Below, in pieces: positions 1 to 7,260 of a stretch of 10,485 nt of DNA (the first letter of the stretch is position 1; each line of letters opens with the position of its first letter). This DNA is from Candidatus Phytoplasma phoenicium (GTDB taxonomy: Bacteria > Bacillota_I > Bacilli_A > Acholeplasmatales > Acholeplasmataceae). Location of the stretch: assembly GCF_001189415.1 (NCBI RefSeq), contig NZ_JPSQ01000063.1:1-10485 (forward strand), read 5' to 3'. Made by a program: the position numbers and the translations under genes. The notes beneath the pieces were generated by a model, which was given only the letters and a program-made list of their open reading frames with translations, was not told where the DNA came from and did not search any database.

Positions 1-87
1 AATTAAAAAAAATTAAAAATCAAAAATAATAACTAATAATATAATTTTTGTTTTGCAAAATAAAATGAAAGAAAGATTATAAAATGT

Positions 88-1842
88 ATGTCTTATATTG
101 CTTTATATCGAAAATATAGACCTAAAAATTTTGCTCAAATGATGGGACAAAAAATAGTTATTCAAACTTTAAAAAATGCTATTAAATATCAACGAATTCA
201 TCACTGTTATCTTTTGAGTGGTGATAAAGGTATAGGAAAAACTACTTTAACCAAGATTTTTGCTAAAACTATTAATTGTTCAAATTTATGTCATGAAGAT
301 TGTTGTAATATATGTGAAACATGTTCACTTATTAATCAAAAAAAAGCTTTAGATATTATTGAAATTGATGGTGCTTCTTATAGTGGTGTCGATGAAATTA
401 GAGAATTAAAAAATAAAGCTGAATATAAGGCTTATTTTTTAAAATATAAAATTTATATTATTGACGAAATTCATGCTCTTTCTATTAATGCTTTTAATGC
501 TTTATTAAAAATCTTAGAAGAACCACCAATTAATGTTATTTTTATTTTAATAACAAGTGAATTAAATAAAATTCCGAAAACTATATTTTCTCGTGCTCAA
601 CACTTTCATTTAACTCATCTTTTGGTTGAAGATATAGAGAAACAATTACAAATTGTTTCCACAGAGGAAAAAATTTGTATCACTCATGCAGCATTGAGTA
701 AAATAGCTTTTTATGCGAAGGGTAGTTTACGTGATGCTTTGAATTTATTAGATAAAATCAATTCTTTTAAAAATAATTTAATTGAAATCACAGATGTAGA
801 AGAAGTTTTAGGAATCGTTTCTCAAGAAAACATCGAAAAACTTTTTAAATATTTATTCCAAAATACAACAAAAAAATTTATTAGTCTTTTAGAAAAAATT
901 TTGACTGATAATATAGAAATAATGATTTTTTTAGAAAATATGATTGATTTTTTACAAAATTCTTTGATTTATGAATTTAAAAAAGGACCAAAAAAGAAAA
1001 AAACCAATATTTTGCAAAATTTAGAATTATCACAAATAGACAATATTTTCAAAATTTTATTTGAGTTAAAATCTATTCTTAAAAATTCATGTCATAAAAA
1101 AAATTTATTAATGTTTTTTTTTATAAGAATACATGCCATTATTATTAATTCCGATATATCTCGGCTCAACTCTGTAAAATCTATTGATAATAATGAAGAA
1201 CCAACGAATATAACAAGTTCTTCGCTTTCAACAGTACCTATTCCAAATATAGAACATACTCTATTAAAAGAACCAACTTTAACCATTAATCAAACATCTC
1301 CTCAAAAAATAGAAAAAGAAAATAATTTTATCTCTCATTTAAAACAAATTTTATTTAATGCTGATGCAAAAGCTAAAGAAAATTTAATCAAAGGGTGGAA
1401 TAAATTAAAACAATTTCCAAATAAGGAATTAGCAAAGATTGCGAGTGATTTATTTGCAGCTCAACTTTTGATTGTGAGTAATAACAAAGAAATACTATTA
1501 TCATGCGAAGAAAATAATTATATAAATTTATTAAAAGAAGAAAATAAAAATATTATTATTAAAAAAATTTTTAATACTAAAAAAGAATTAGTTAAAGATT
1601 ATTTGATTATTTTAAAAAAAGATTGGCAACAAGTCATCGAACCACTTTATTTAAATTTTATTCAAAACCCAAATATTCAGGATTTAAATTTATCATCTTT
1701 TAACACTGATTTTTATGAACAAAATTCTATTTTACATATTCAAAAACATGAACCTAAAAATAAAAATTCCACCAAAACACCTTTAGTTTTGCGCTTAGCC
1801 CAAGAAATGTTTGAATATGATAAAATAGAAGTAGAAGATTGA
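88..1842 (+). CDS. dnaX: DNA polymerase III subunit gamma/tau
   Basis: ATPase subunit of the clamp loader, which opens the beta sliding clamp and places it on primed DNA during replication. The 584-residue product starts MSYIALYRKYRP, typical of DnaX. It has a Walker A motif GDKGIGKT (residues 45-52), a four-cysteine zinc module (C64, C73, C76, C79), Walker B IIDE (124-127), the SRA arginine-finger motif (168-170, SRC in many relatives) and sensor 2 GSLRDAL (212-218). Residues from about 390 are lysine/asparagine-rich and include a region resembling the tau C-terminal domain. The start is the ATG directly before SYIALYRKYRP; only a weak purine-rich GAAAG-type ribosome site lies upstream. A TATAAT at 40-45 could be a -10 box but has no convincing -35. 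The ebfC-recR pair that follows dnaX in many Firmicutes is absent. The family call is secure; whether a short gamma form is also made is unknown. Confidence 0.97.
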   Translation: MSYIALYRKYRPKNFAQMMGQKIVIQTLKNAIKYQRIHHCYLLSGDKGIGKTTLTKIFAKTINCSNLCHEDCCNICETCSLINQKKALDIIEIDGASYSGVDEIRELKNKAEYKAYFLKYKIYIIDEIHALSINAFNALLKILEEPPINVIFILITSELNKIPKTIFSRAQHFHLTHLLVEDIEKQLQIVSTEEKICITHAALSKIAFYAKGSLRDALNLLDKINSFKNNLIEITDVEEVLGIVSQENIEKLFKYLFQNTTKKFISLLEKILTDNIEIMIFLENMIDFLQNSLIYEFKKGPKKKKTNILQNLELSQIDNIFKILFELKSILKNSCHKKNLLMFFFIRIHAIIINSDISRLNSVKSIDNNEEPTNITSSSLSTVPIPNIEHTLLKEPTLTINQTSPQKIEKENNFISHLKQILFNADAKAKENLIKGWNKLKQFPNKELAKIASDLFAAQLLIVSNNKEILLSCEENNYINLLKEENKNIIIKKIFNTKKELVKDYLIILKKDWQQVIEPLYLNFIQNPNIQDLNLSSFNTDFYEQNSILHIQKHEPKNKNSTKTPLVLRLAQEMFEYDKIEVED

Positions 1843-2118
1843 AAAAATAATAATGATAAGAATATTTGAAATGATATACGTTTGGATAAAAAAATTTCAA
1901 AATTTTTCATCATTCATTAAATTAAAAAAATAAAACAACATCTCTAAAGGTTTTAAATTTTGAATAAGAAATTTGTTAATATATTTAGTAATGTGATAAC
2001 ACTTGTATAGTAAAATAACATATTAAGGAAAATAAATAATTTTAATTAATTAAGAAAATAATTATGCTATTGTTTTCTTCAGGATTCAAATTTTTAAAAA
2101 GGAGTAAAATTTCTTTAA
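1843..2118. other. AT-rich intergenic region between dnaX and rpoE
   Basis: No gene is supported in these 276 bases. Two overlapping, mutually exclusive AT-only hairpins lie just after dnaX: 8-bp arms 1865-1872/1894-1901, and 8-bp arms 1890-1897/1900-1907 with a 2-nt loop. Either could weakly terminate dnaX transcription, but neither has GC pairs or a long T-run. A possible rpoE promoter is TTGTTA (1973-1978), a 16-nt spacer and GATAAC (1995-2000) preceded by TGT; this is a loose match in a background where such matches occur by chance. Two tiny ORFs (26 codons at 1853-1933 and 23 codons at 2064-2135) have no ribosome site and no recognisable product. Confidence 0.4.
2099..2104 (+). promoter_or_regulatory. 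Shine-Dalgarno site of rpoE with long spacer
   Basis: AAGGAG is the best ribosome-binding match upstream of rpoE, but it ends 14 nt before the ATG at 2119, longer than the usual 5-10 nt. The codon directly before that ATG is an in-frame TAA, so no upstream in-frame start can shorten the gap. Confidence 0.55.
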
Positions 2119-2667
2119 ATGAAAAAAGAAAATAAAAATAATGATATTAATGAACAAAGTGCAATGATTAATATTTCTTATGAAATTTTAAAATCTCATA
2201 AGGAACCTATGTCGATTTATGAATTAATATCCAAAGTTTTAAAAATTAAACAAATCGATGAAAAAGAAATAGATAAAGTTTCGCAATTATATTTAGATAT
2301 CGTTTCTAGTGGTCGTTTTGTTTTTTATGGTAATGATTTATGGAGTATCAAAAATAATAATTTACATTTATGGGATAAAGAATATTTTGTAAATGATAAA
2401 GAAGCGACAGAAGAAAATCAAAAAACCCATCATTTAGAAAATGAAATTTTAGATTTTGACGATTTCACAACTAAAAATAAGATGAGTGATGTTATCGAAG
2501 AAGAAAAAGAAGAAGAACATTTAGAAGAATACGAATTAGAATTACACGATGATAAATTAGATAACGAAACTATCATTAATGATGATAATATTAAAGATAA
2601 AACTGAAATAGTTGAGGAAGAAGATATGATAAATGAATATGAATATTTTTATGAAGATCACAAATAA
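2119..2667 (+). CDS. rpoE: DNA-directed RNA polymerase subunit delta
   Basis: Accessory subunit of Firmicutes-type RNA polymerase. In Bacillus, delta promotes release and recycling of polymerase and tunes promoter response to initiating-nucleotide levels. The 182-residue product has an N-terminal HARE-HTH domain (about 14-82) with the family pattern SYEILKSHKEPMS ... QLYLDIVSSGRFVFYGNDLW. A long, strongly acidic, probably disordered tail follows (about 95-182, with EEEKEEE and repeated D/E clusters), which is the hallmark of delta. The start has a long Shine-Dalgarno spacer but no in-frame alternative. It is the first of four co-directional genes (rpoE, pssA, psd, pyrG). In Bacillus rpoE lies directly before pyrG; here the two are separated by phospholipid genes. 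The tail is too low in complexity to identify by itself, so the call rests on the N-terminal domain, the tail composition and the neighbourhood. Confidence 0.92.
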   Translation: MKKENKNNDINEQSAMINISYEILKSHKEPMSIYELISKVLKIKQIDEKEIDKVSQLYLDIVSSGRFVFYGNDLWSIKNNNLHLWDKEYFVNDKEATEENQKTHHLENEILDFDDFTTKNKMSDVIEEEKEEEHLEEYELELHDDKLDNETIINDDNIKDKTEIVEEEDMINEYEYFYEDHK

Positions 2668-2746
2668 TAATATGATATTAGTTATGAATAATTTGCAATA
2701 GGAAATTTATATTTATGATTAAAAAATTAAAAAGGACAAATTCATA

Positions 2747-3433
2747 ATGTTTTTAGGTATATATAATTATACAACATATCTAACTTACTTAAATTTATTG
2801 AGTGGTGTTTTTGGTATTAGTTTCTTGATGAATAAACAAATAAATATATCTTATGCTACTATTTGTTTATTAATATCAGGTTTTTTAGATATGTTTGATG
2901 GTGTGATCAGTCGTTTAAAAAAAAATCATTCGTCAACAGAAAAAGAATATGGAGTACAAATTGATTCATTAGCTGATATGATTAGTTTTGGACTTTTACC
3001 TATTTTAATTGGGTGGGTTTTATTTATTAAAACAACCTATATAAACGATAAACCATTAGCTTATTTATTTTGGTTTTTCGCTGGTTTATATTCTTTAACT
3101 GCTTTAATTCGACTTGCTTATTTCAATGTTTTAGCCAAAAAAGAAGAAAATTTTGAAAATCAAATATTTATAGGTATTCCTGTGACAGTTTCTTCAATTA
3201 TTTTTCCTCTTTTGATTTTAAGTAGTCAAATATTAAAAAAACAATGGCCAAATGAAATTGCAACGATTAATAAATATTCTTTTGTTGTTTATTTTGCAAT
3301 GATTATTTTATTATCAATTTTATTTGTGTTTAATAAAATCAAATTTAAAAAACAAAAAAATATTATTTACTTTTTATCTATTACATTATTTCTAATAACT
3401 TTAATTTTTGGTTTAATTATTTTCAAATTTTAA
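2747..3433 (+). CDS. pssA: CDP-diacylglycerol--serine O-phosphatidyltransferase
   Basis: Integral membrane enzyme that joins CDP-diacylglycerol and L-serine to give phosphatidylserine and CMP. The 228-residue product carries the CDP-alcohol phosphatidyltransferase signature at residues 48-77: D48, D51-G52, R56, G69, D73 and D77, with D77 the expected catalytic base. The text DSLADMISFG and the later IRLAYFN and FIGIP segments match the bacterial type II PssA group. Several hydrophobic stretches (about 10-28, 35-48, 80-95, 105-125, 143-162, 178-197, 206-226) fit a multi-pass protein. Two deviations are visible: Ser55 replaces the usual Ala, and 12 rather than about 8 residues separate R56 from G69. 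An AAAGGA ribosome site (2731-2736) lies 10 nt before the ATG. psd follows 11 nt after the stop, so the consecutive enzymes are almost certainly co-transcribed. PgsA shares the signature but fits this text and context less well. Confidence 0.93.
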   Translation: MFLGIYNYTTYLTYLNLLSGVFGISFLMNKQINISYATICLLISGFLDMFDGVISRLKKNHSSTEKEYGVQIDSLADMISFGLLPILIGWVLFIKTTYINDKPLAYLFWFFAGLYSLTALIRLAYFNVLAKKEENFENQIFIGIPVTVSSIIFPLLILSSQILKKQWPNEIATINKYSFVVYFAMIILLSILFVFNKIKFKKQKNIIYFLSITLFLITLIFGLIIFKF

Positions 3434-3444
3434 ACACGTACGTA

Positions 3445-4302
3445 ATGATTATGAAAAAAAAAATAATAAAAAAAAAAAAAAACAAAATTCATTTTTTTTA
3501 TTCTAATTTAGAAAAAAGTTTTTGGAAAAGATTGATCTTAAGAATTTTATCATCACATTCTTTTACTTTTATTTTTAGTCTTTATTTCAAAACCTTTATT
3601 TCTAAAATACATATTCAAAAAATTGTCAAACAAGAAAAAATGAATCTTCGTTTATTTGAAAAACAAAAATTTACTTCTTATAATGATTTTTTTACTCGTA
3701 AATACAAAAAAATTGGTTTTTGTAAAGAAGCTGAAATTTTTATCAGCCCTGGAGAAGGTTTTATTAGTATTTATCCTATTTTACCATATAGTATTTATTT
3801 GATTAAAAACACAAAATATCATTTGAGCGATTTTTTAAAAAATAATAATTTGGCTTTAAATTATAATCAAGGTTATATAATAGTTTTAAGATTAGCGCCT
3901 ACACATTATCATCGTTATATTTTTGTTGATAATGGTATTATTTCTCATCCTTCTGTGAAAATTAAAGGAAAATTTCATACAGTTCAACCTATTGCTTTTA
4001 ATTACTATAATGTTTTTCATGAAAATAGTCGTGAATATATTATTCTAGATACTCAAAATTTTGGTCAAATTATTCAAGCCGAGGTAGGAGCTTTATTAGT
4101 AGGCAAAATTAATAACCATTCCATTAAAAATTTTCATAAAGGAGAAGAAAAGGGTTTTTTTTCCATTGGCGGTTCTACAATTATTTTATTAGTAAAACCT
4201 AATAAAGTTAAGTTTGAACCTTATATTTTAAAAAAAACTCAAGAAAATATTGAAACTAAAGTTAATATAGGAAACAAAATAGGAACGAAAATAATTTACT
4301 AA
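3445..4302 (+). CDS. psd: phosphatidylserine decarboxylase (proenzyme)
   Basis: Membrane-associated, pyruvoyl-dependent enzyme that decarboxylates phosphatidylserine to phosphatidylethanolamine. The proenzyme cleaves itself before the serine of a G-S-T motif, and that serine becomes the pyruvoyl cofactor. Here the motif is GGST at 242-245 (S244), in GFFSIGGST. Other family segments are NDFFTRKYK (80-88), SPGEG (101-105), APTHYHRY (151-158, carrying the catalytic His), KGKFHTVQPIA (174-184) and AEVGALLVGKI (212-222). APTHYHR resembles the Bacillus PRHYHR form, so its first His is not unusual. SPGEG has Glu where the family normally has the catalytic Asp (SPxDG). The start lacks a Shine-Dalgarno site and lies 11 nt after pssA, suggesting translational coupling; ATG at 3445 or 3451 could serve. 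The N-terminus is a lysine run encoded by an A10 and an A15 tract. The enzyme family is clear; activity depends on the Glu being tolerated. Confidence 0.92.
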   Translation: MIMKKKIIKKKKNKIHFFYSNLEKSFWKRLILRILSSHSFTFIFSLYFKTFISKIHIQKIVKQEKMNLRLFEKQKFTSYNDFFTRKYKKIGFCKEAEIFISPGEGFISIYPILPYSIYLIKNTKYHLSDFLKNNNLALNYNQGYIIVLRLAPTHYHRYIFVDNGIISHPSVKIKGKFHTVQPIAFNYYNVFHENSREYIILDTQNFGQIIQAEVGALLVGKINNHSIKNFHKGEEKGFFSIGGSTIILLVKPNKVKFEPYILKKTQENIETKVNIGNKIGTKIIY

Positions 4303-4341
4303 GGTTTTTAATATAATTTTATTTTCGATAAAAAAGGAAAT

Positions 4342-5964
4342 ATGAATAATCATAAAGTAAAAAACAAAAAATTTATTTTTATAACTGGTGGTGTTGTGTC
4401 TGGTTTAGGCAAAGGAATTATTGCAGCTACTATTGGGAGAATTTTAAAACAACGCGGTTTAAAAATTTTTATGCAAAAATTTGATCCTTATATCAATGTA
4501 GATTCAGGAACTATGAATCCTTTTCAACATGGAGAAGTTTTTGTCACTGATGATGGAGCAGAAACTGATTTAGATTTAGGTCATTATGAACGTTTTTTAG
4601 ACGAAAATTTACTTCGTGAATCGAATGTCACCACAGGACAAATTTATCAAAGTGTCATTCAAAAAGAAAGACAAGGAGAATATTTAGGAAAAACCATTCA
4701 AGTCATTCCTCATATTACAAATGAAATCAAAAATAAAATCTTAAATATTGCTAATATTACAGATTGTGATGTGATTATTGTGGAAATAGGTGGGACAGTT
4801 GGCGATATTGAATCTTTACCTTTTTTAGAAGCTATTAGACAAATGCGTTATAATATAGGATTTGATAATACGCTTTATATCCATAATACTTTAATTCCTT
4901 ATTTAAAAACTTCTAACGAAATCAAAACAAAACCAACGCAACATAGTATCAAAGAATTAAGATCTTTAGGTATTCAACCACAAATTTTAATTTTACGTAG
5001 TGAAAAAAATATTTCGAGAGAAATTAAAGAAAAAATAGCTATTTTATGCGATGTTAAAAAAAACGCTATTTTTGAAAATATTGATACAGATATTTTATAT
5101 AAAATTATCGTTAATTTACATCAACAAAAAATTGATGATTTTATTCTTGATCACTTTAAATTACAACCAATGCCTGTTTCAGATATTTCTCAATATACTG
5201 CTTTGATTCATAAAATAAAAAATTTAAAAAAACAAATAACTATTGGTTTTGTATGTAAATATTTTACGTGTAATGATGCTTATTTATCTACTATAGAAGC
5301 ACTTAAACATGCTGCTTATTATAATAATGTAAATGTTAACATTAAATGGATTGATTCAGAAACTTTAACAGCGGAAAATGTTATGTCAAAACTACAAGAT
5401 TTTAATGGTATTTTAGTACCTGGTGGTTTTGGTTCTCGTGGAATTGAAGGTAAAATACAAGCTATTAAGTATGCTCGTGAAAATAATATTCCTTTTTTCG
5501 GTATTTGTTTAGGTCTACAAATGGCCGTGATCGAATATACTCGTAATGTTTTGAATTTGAAAGAAGCGCATTCTGAAGAAATGGAACCAAACACATCTGT
5601 ACCTGTTATTACTCGAAAAATTAAAAATCGTAATTTAGGGGGAACTTTAAGGTTAGGATTACATCTTTGTCAAATTACGACCGAAAGTAAAAGTTATCAA
5701 ATTTTTCAAAATAATATGATTTATGAAAGACATCGTCAACGTTATGAAGTAAATCCGGAATATATTCCGTTGTTAACCAAAGATAATAATTTTATTGTTG
5801 CAGGAATTAATCCTGAAGAACAACTTACAGAAATCATAGAATTAAAAAATCATATTTGGTTTATAGCAGTACAATTTCACCCAGAATTTTTATCAAGACC
5901 TTTTAAACCTCATCCATTATTTAAAGATTTTATTCGTGCTGTTATAGCGTATAAAACAAATTAA
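4342..5964 (+). CDS. pyrG: CTP synthase (glutamine-hydrolysing)
   Basis: Cytosolic enzyme that aminates UTP to CTP using ATP and ammonia released from glutamine. The 540-residue length is normal. The synthetase domain (about 8-275) begins with the P-loop [10 protein letters not shown] (16-25) and contains [38 protein letters not shown] and [11 protein letters not shown]. The class I glutamine amidotransferase domain (about 298-535) has the oxyanion-hole text PGGFGSRG (360-367), nucleophile C389 in GICLGLQ, and the H513/E515 pair in VQFHPEF. All catalytic residues expected of the family are present. AAGGA (4334-4338) is 3 nt from the ATG, rather close. A perfect TATAAT at 4312-4317 might give the gene its own promoter but lacks a -35 box. 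CTP is needed for CDP-diacylglycerol, the substrate of the upstream pssA product. The gene ends 16 nt before a strong hairpin terminator. Confidence 0.98.
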   Translation: MNNHKVKNKKFIFITGGVVSGLGKGIIAATIGRILKQRGLKIFMQKFDPYINVDSGTMNPFQHGEVFVTDDGAETDLDLGHYERFLDENLLRESNVTTGQIYQSVIQKERQGEYLGKTIQVIPHITNEIKNKILNIANITDCDVIIVEIGGTVGDIESLPFLEAIRQMRYNIGFDNTLYIHNTLIPYLKTSNEIKTKPTQHSIKELRSLGIQPQILILRSEKNISREIKEKIAILCDVKKNAIFENIDTDILYKIIVNLHQQKIDDFILDHFKLQPMPVSDISQYTALIHKIKNLKKQITIGFVCKYFTCNDAYLSTIEALKHAAYYNNVNVNIKWIDSETLTAENVMSKLQDFNGILVPGGFGSRGIEGKIQAIKYARENNIPFFGICLGLQMAVIEYTRNVLNLKEAHSEEMEPNTSVPVITRKIKNRNLGGTLRLGLHLCQITTESKSYQIFQNNMIYERHRQRYEVNPEYIPLLTKDNNFIVAGINPEEQLTEIIELKNHIWFIAVQFHPEFLSRPFKPHPLFKDFIRAVIAYKTN

Positions 5965-5980
5965 AACAAATAAACCAATA

Positions 5981-6021
5981 AAAAAAAGATATTTGAATAA
6001 TTAATTCGAATATCTTTTTTT
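5981..6021. terminator. bidirectional intrinsic terminator between pyrG and imp
   Basis: Arms 5981-5998 and 6004-6021 form an 18-bp stem with one U-G wobble and a 5-nt loop (5999-6003). On the + strand the stem ends in a T-run that continues as a second T-run (to 6029). The left arm begins with seven A, so the - strand transcript also has a U-run at its 3' side. The hairpin lies 16 nt after pyrG and 33 nt beyond the imp stop on the other strand, exactly where two converging transcripts need to end. Confidence 0.87.
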
Positions 6022-6054
6022 ATTTTTTTGATGAAAATATTATTTAATATAATA

Positions 6055-6516
6055 TTATTTTAAATCTGCATCTTTTATAATTGCATTTGTAGCAGTTGTA
6101 AATAAATTTTTTGTTATAGCGTTACATGCAGTTACAACTTCACCTGCTGAATATGTATCTTTGTTTATTTTAGCTTTAAATTCTGTTAATTTGTTTTTTA
6201 ATGCTTCTAACGCATTTTTTGTATCATCTTTTTCTGATGCTTTTGTGCTTTTTGCTGCTTTTTCTATTTTGTCATAACGTCCTTGTAATTCATTATATTT
6301 TTTGTTTGCTTTGTCTTTTGCGTCAAGGTCTGCGTTAGTTGCAACAGTTAATTCAAAATCTGATAATTTTTCTACTTCGGCTTTCGTATATCGAGTGAAA
6401 GGCCAAATACTAAAAAAATAAGCTATCAATGTATAAACTAAAACAAGTGCTACTGTGCTACCAATACCAACAATAACTTTACCTTTTGTTGTATTTAATA
6501 AATTTTCTTTTTGCAT
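6055..6516 (-). CDS. imp: immunodominant membrane protein Imp
   Basis: Likely the phytoplasma surface protein Imp, a small protein with an N-terminal membrane anchor and an exposed hydrophilic C-terminus. In some phytoplasmas Imp is an abundant antigen, is reported to bind plant actin, and evolves under positive selection. The 153-residue product has a short cationic start (1-13, MQKENLLNTTKGK), one hydrophobic segment (about 14-38) with no clear signal-peptidase site, then an Ala/Lys/Asp/Glu-rich exterior (40-153) with predicted helical, coiled-coil-like stretches and a single Cys (131). This architecture matches Imp and not the Amp or IdpA types. Placement after dnaD and opposite pyrG supports the call. 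AAGGAG lies 12 nt before the start. The alanine-rich composition differs from the Lys/Asn/Ile/Leu-rich neighbours. Sequence similarity among Imp proteins is low, so identification rests on architecture and locus. Confidence 0.88.
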   Translation of the reverse strand: MQKENLLNTTKGKVIVGIGSTVALVLVYTLIAYFFSIWPFTRYTKAEVEKLSDFELTVATNADLDAKDKANKKYNELQGRYDKIEKAAKSTKASEKDDTKNALEALKNKLTEFKAKINKDTYSAGEVVTACNAITKNLFTTATNAIIKDADLK

Positions 6517-6603
6517 GAAATATTATTTCTCCTTTTTTTTCAAAAAATAATTTTATTCTAAAATTATTATTAAATCTTTTTATAAAGACTCAATATCATA
6601 ATT

Positions 6604-6632
6604 ATTATAACATAATTTTATAAATCAATTAA
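6604..6632 (-). promoter_or_regulatory. candidate promoter of imp (extended -10)
   Basis: Read on the - strand, a perfect TATAAT (6609-6604) is preceded by TGT (6612-6610), making an extended -10 element. A weak TTAATT -35 candidate (6632-6627) sits 17 nt upstream. The site is in the 128-bp gap between dnaD and imp and would give a leader of roughly 80 nt. A TTGAGT followed by a TAATAA-like box closer to imp is an alternative. TATAAT-like strings are common at this base composition, but the extended form adds some weight. Confidence 0.45.
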
Positions 6633-6644
6633 TATATCATCGAT

Positions 6645-7259
6645 TTATTTCATTTTTTTAAAAATTTCATGTAAAATTTGTTCTGTTTTTTCATCATGTT
6701 CTATTTTAATGTGATTTTCATAATTTAACATTCGTTCAATATAATGAAGAGATTTTTTATGATTAGAATGTGCATTATCTATAGTCTGTATAATTTCTTC
6801 ATGTGAAAATTTTTTTTCCAAATACCAGCTTTTAACCATTTCTAACTCATAACTAATAAGAAATTGACCTTTAAGTTTTTCTAAATTTTCAATAGTTTCT
6901 ATAATCTGATGATTTTTTTGTTTTTCTTGATTTTTTTTTTCTTTTGTTAGGAAAAATTCTTCTAATTTCGAAAATGTATTATCCAAATTAAAAATTTCAA
7001 AAATTATATTATTTTTTTTTTCTTGTGATAAAGAAAAGAAATTTTTTTTAATTAAACGTTCTAAAATAGCTTCTACGTCGTTTTTCGATAAATTGGTTTT
7101 TTTAGCTAAATTTAAAGAAGAAAAGGTTTTGTTTTTATAACTCTGAAATAAAAAAAGTAAAATCATTAATTCTTGTAAATCTAAATTAATATTTTTATAT
7201 TCTTGAAGTAATAACTTTTCGATATCCAAAAAATTTTCTTCATAAAGAGTTTTTAACAT
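6645..7259 (-). CDS. dnaD: DnaD-like replication initiation protein
   Basis: Probable DnaD-family protein, which in Firmicutes helps remodel DNA and load the replicative helicase at origins and at PriA-marked forks. The 204-residue product has an N-terminal winged-helix-like part (about 25-90, with LAKKTNLSKNDVEAILERLIKKNF, given here as a span of residues 51-74) and a C-terminal DnaD/DnaB-type domain (about 135-182) containing the family pattern SYELEMVKSWYLEKKFSHEE and then LHYIERML. A lysine/glutamine-rich linker with coiled-coil character (about 105-130) separates them. The DNA-binding motif YxxxIxxxW of DnaD reads Y173, M177, E181 here, so the aromatic end is lost. The start lies 1 nt after the rnc stop, with AAAGG (7274-7270) inside the last rnc codons 10 nt away, implying translational coupling. 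DnaD next to rnc and imp is, as I recall, the usual phytoplasma arrangement. Confidence 0.85.
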   Translation of the reverse strand: MLKTLYEENFLDIEKLLLQEYKNINLDLQELMILLFLFQSYKNKTFSSLNLAKKTNLSKNDVEAILERLIKKNFFSLSQEKKNNIIFEIFNLDNTFSKLEEFFLTKEKKNQEKQKNHQIIETIENLEKLKGQFLISYELEMVKSWYLEKKFSHEEIIQTIDNAHSNHKKSLHYIERMLNYENHIKIEHDEKTEQILHEIFKKMK

Positions 7260-7260
7260 T

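Noticed and set aside
1092..1286. 64-codon ORF on the - strand inside dnaX
   Set aside because: It is antisense to a conserved gene, has no recognisable domain and no ribosome site; it is a shadow frame.
1853..1933. 26-codon ORF after dnaX as a remnant of ebfC or recR
   Set aside because: The translation shows no resemblance to either family that I can recognise, and there is no ribosome site.
4303..4341. CTP-sensing attenuator before pyrG like that of Bacillus
   Set aside because: The 39-nt gap has no hairpin with a T-run and no initial G-run of the kind needed for reiterative transcription.
5319..5594. 91-codon ORF on the - strand inside pyrG
   Set aside because: It is antisense to the conserved CTP synthase amidotransferase domain, and its composition mirrors that gene's codons.
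6541..6640. Riboswitch or small RNA between dnaD and imp
   Set aside because: Only AT-rich sequence with a promoter-like element and direct CATAATT repeats; no stable stem set or conserved aptamer core was seen.
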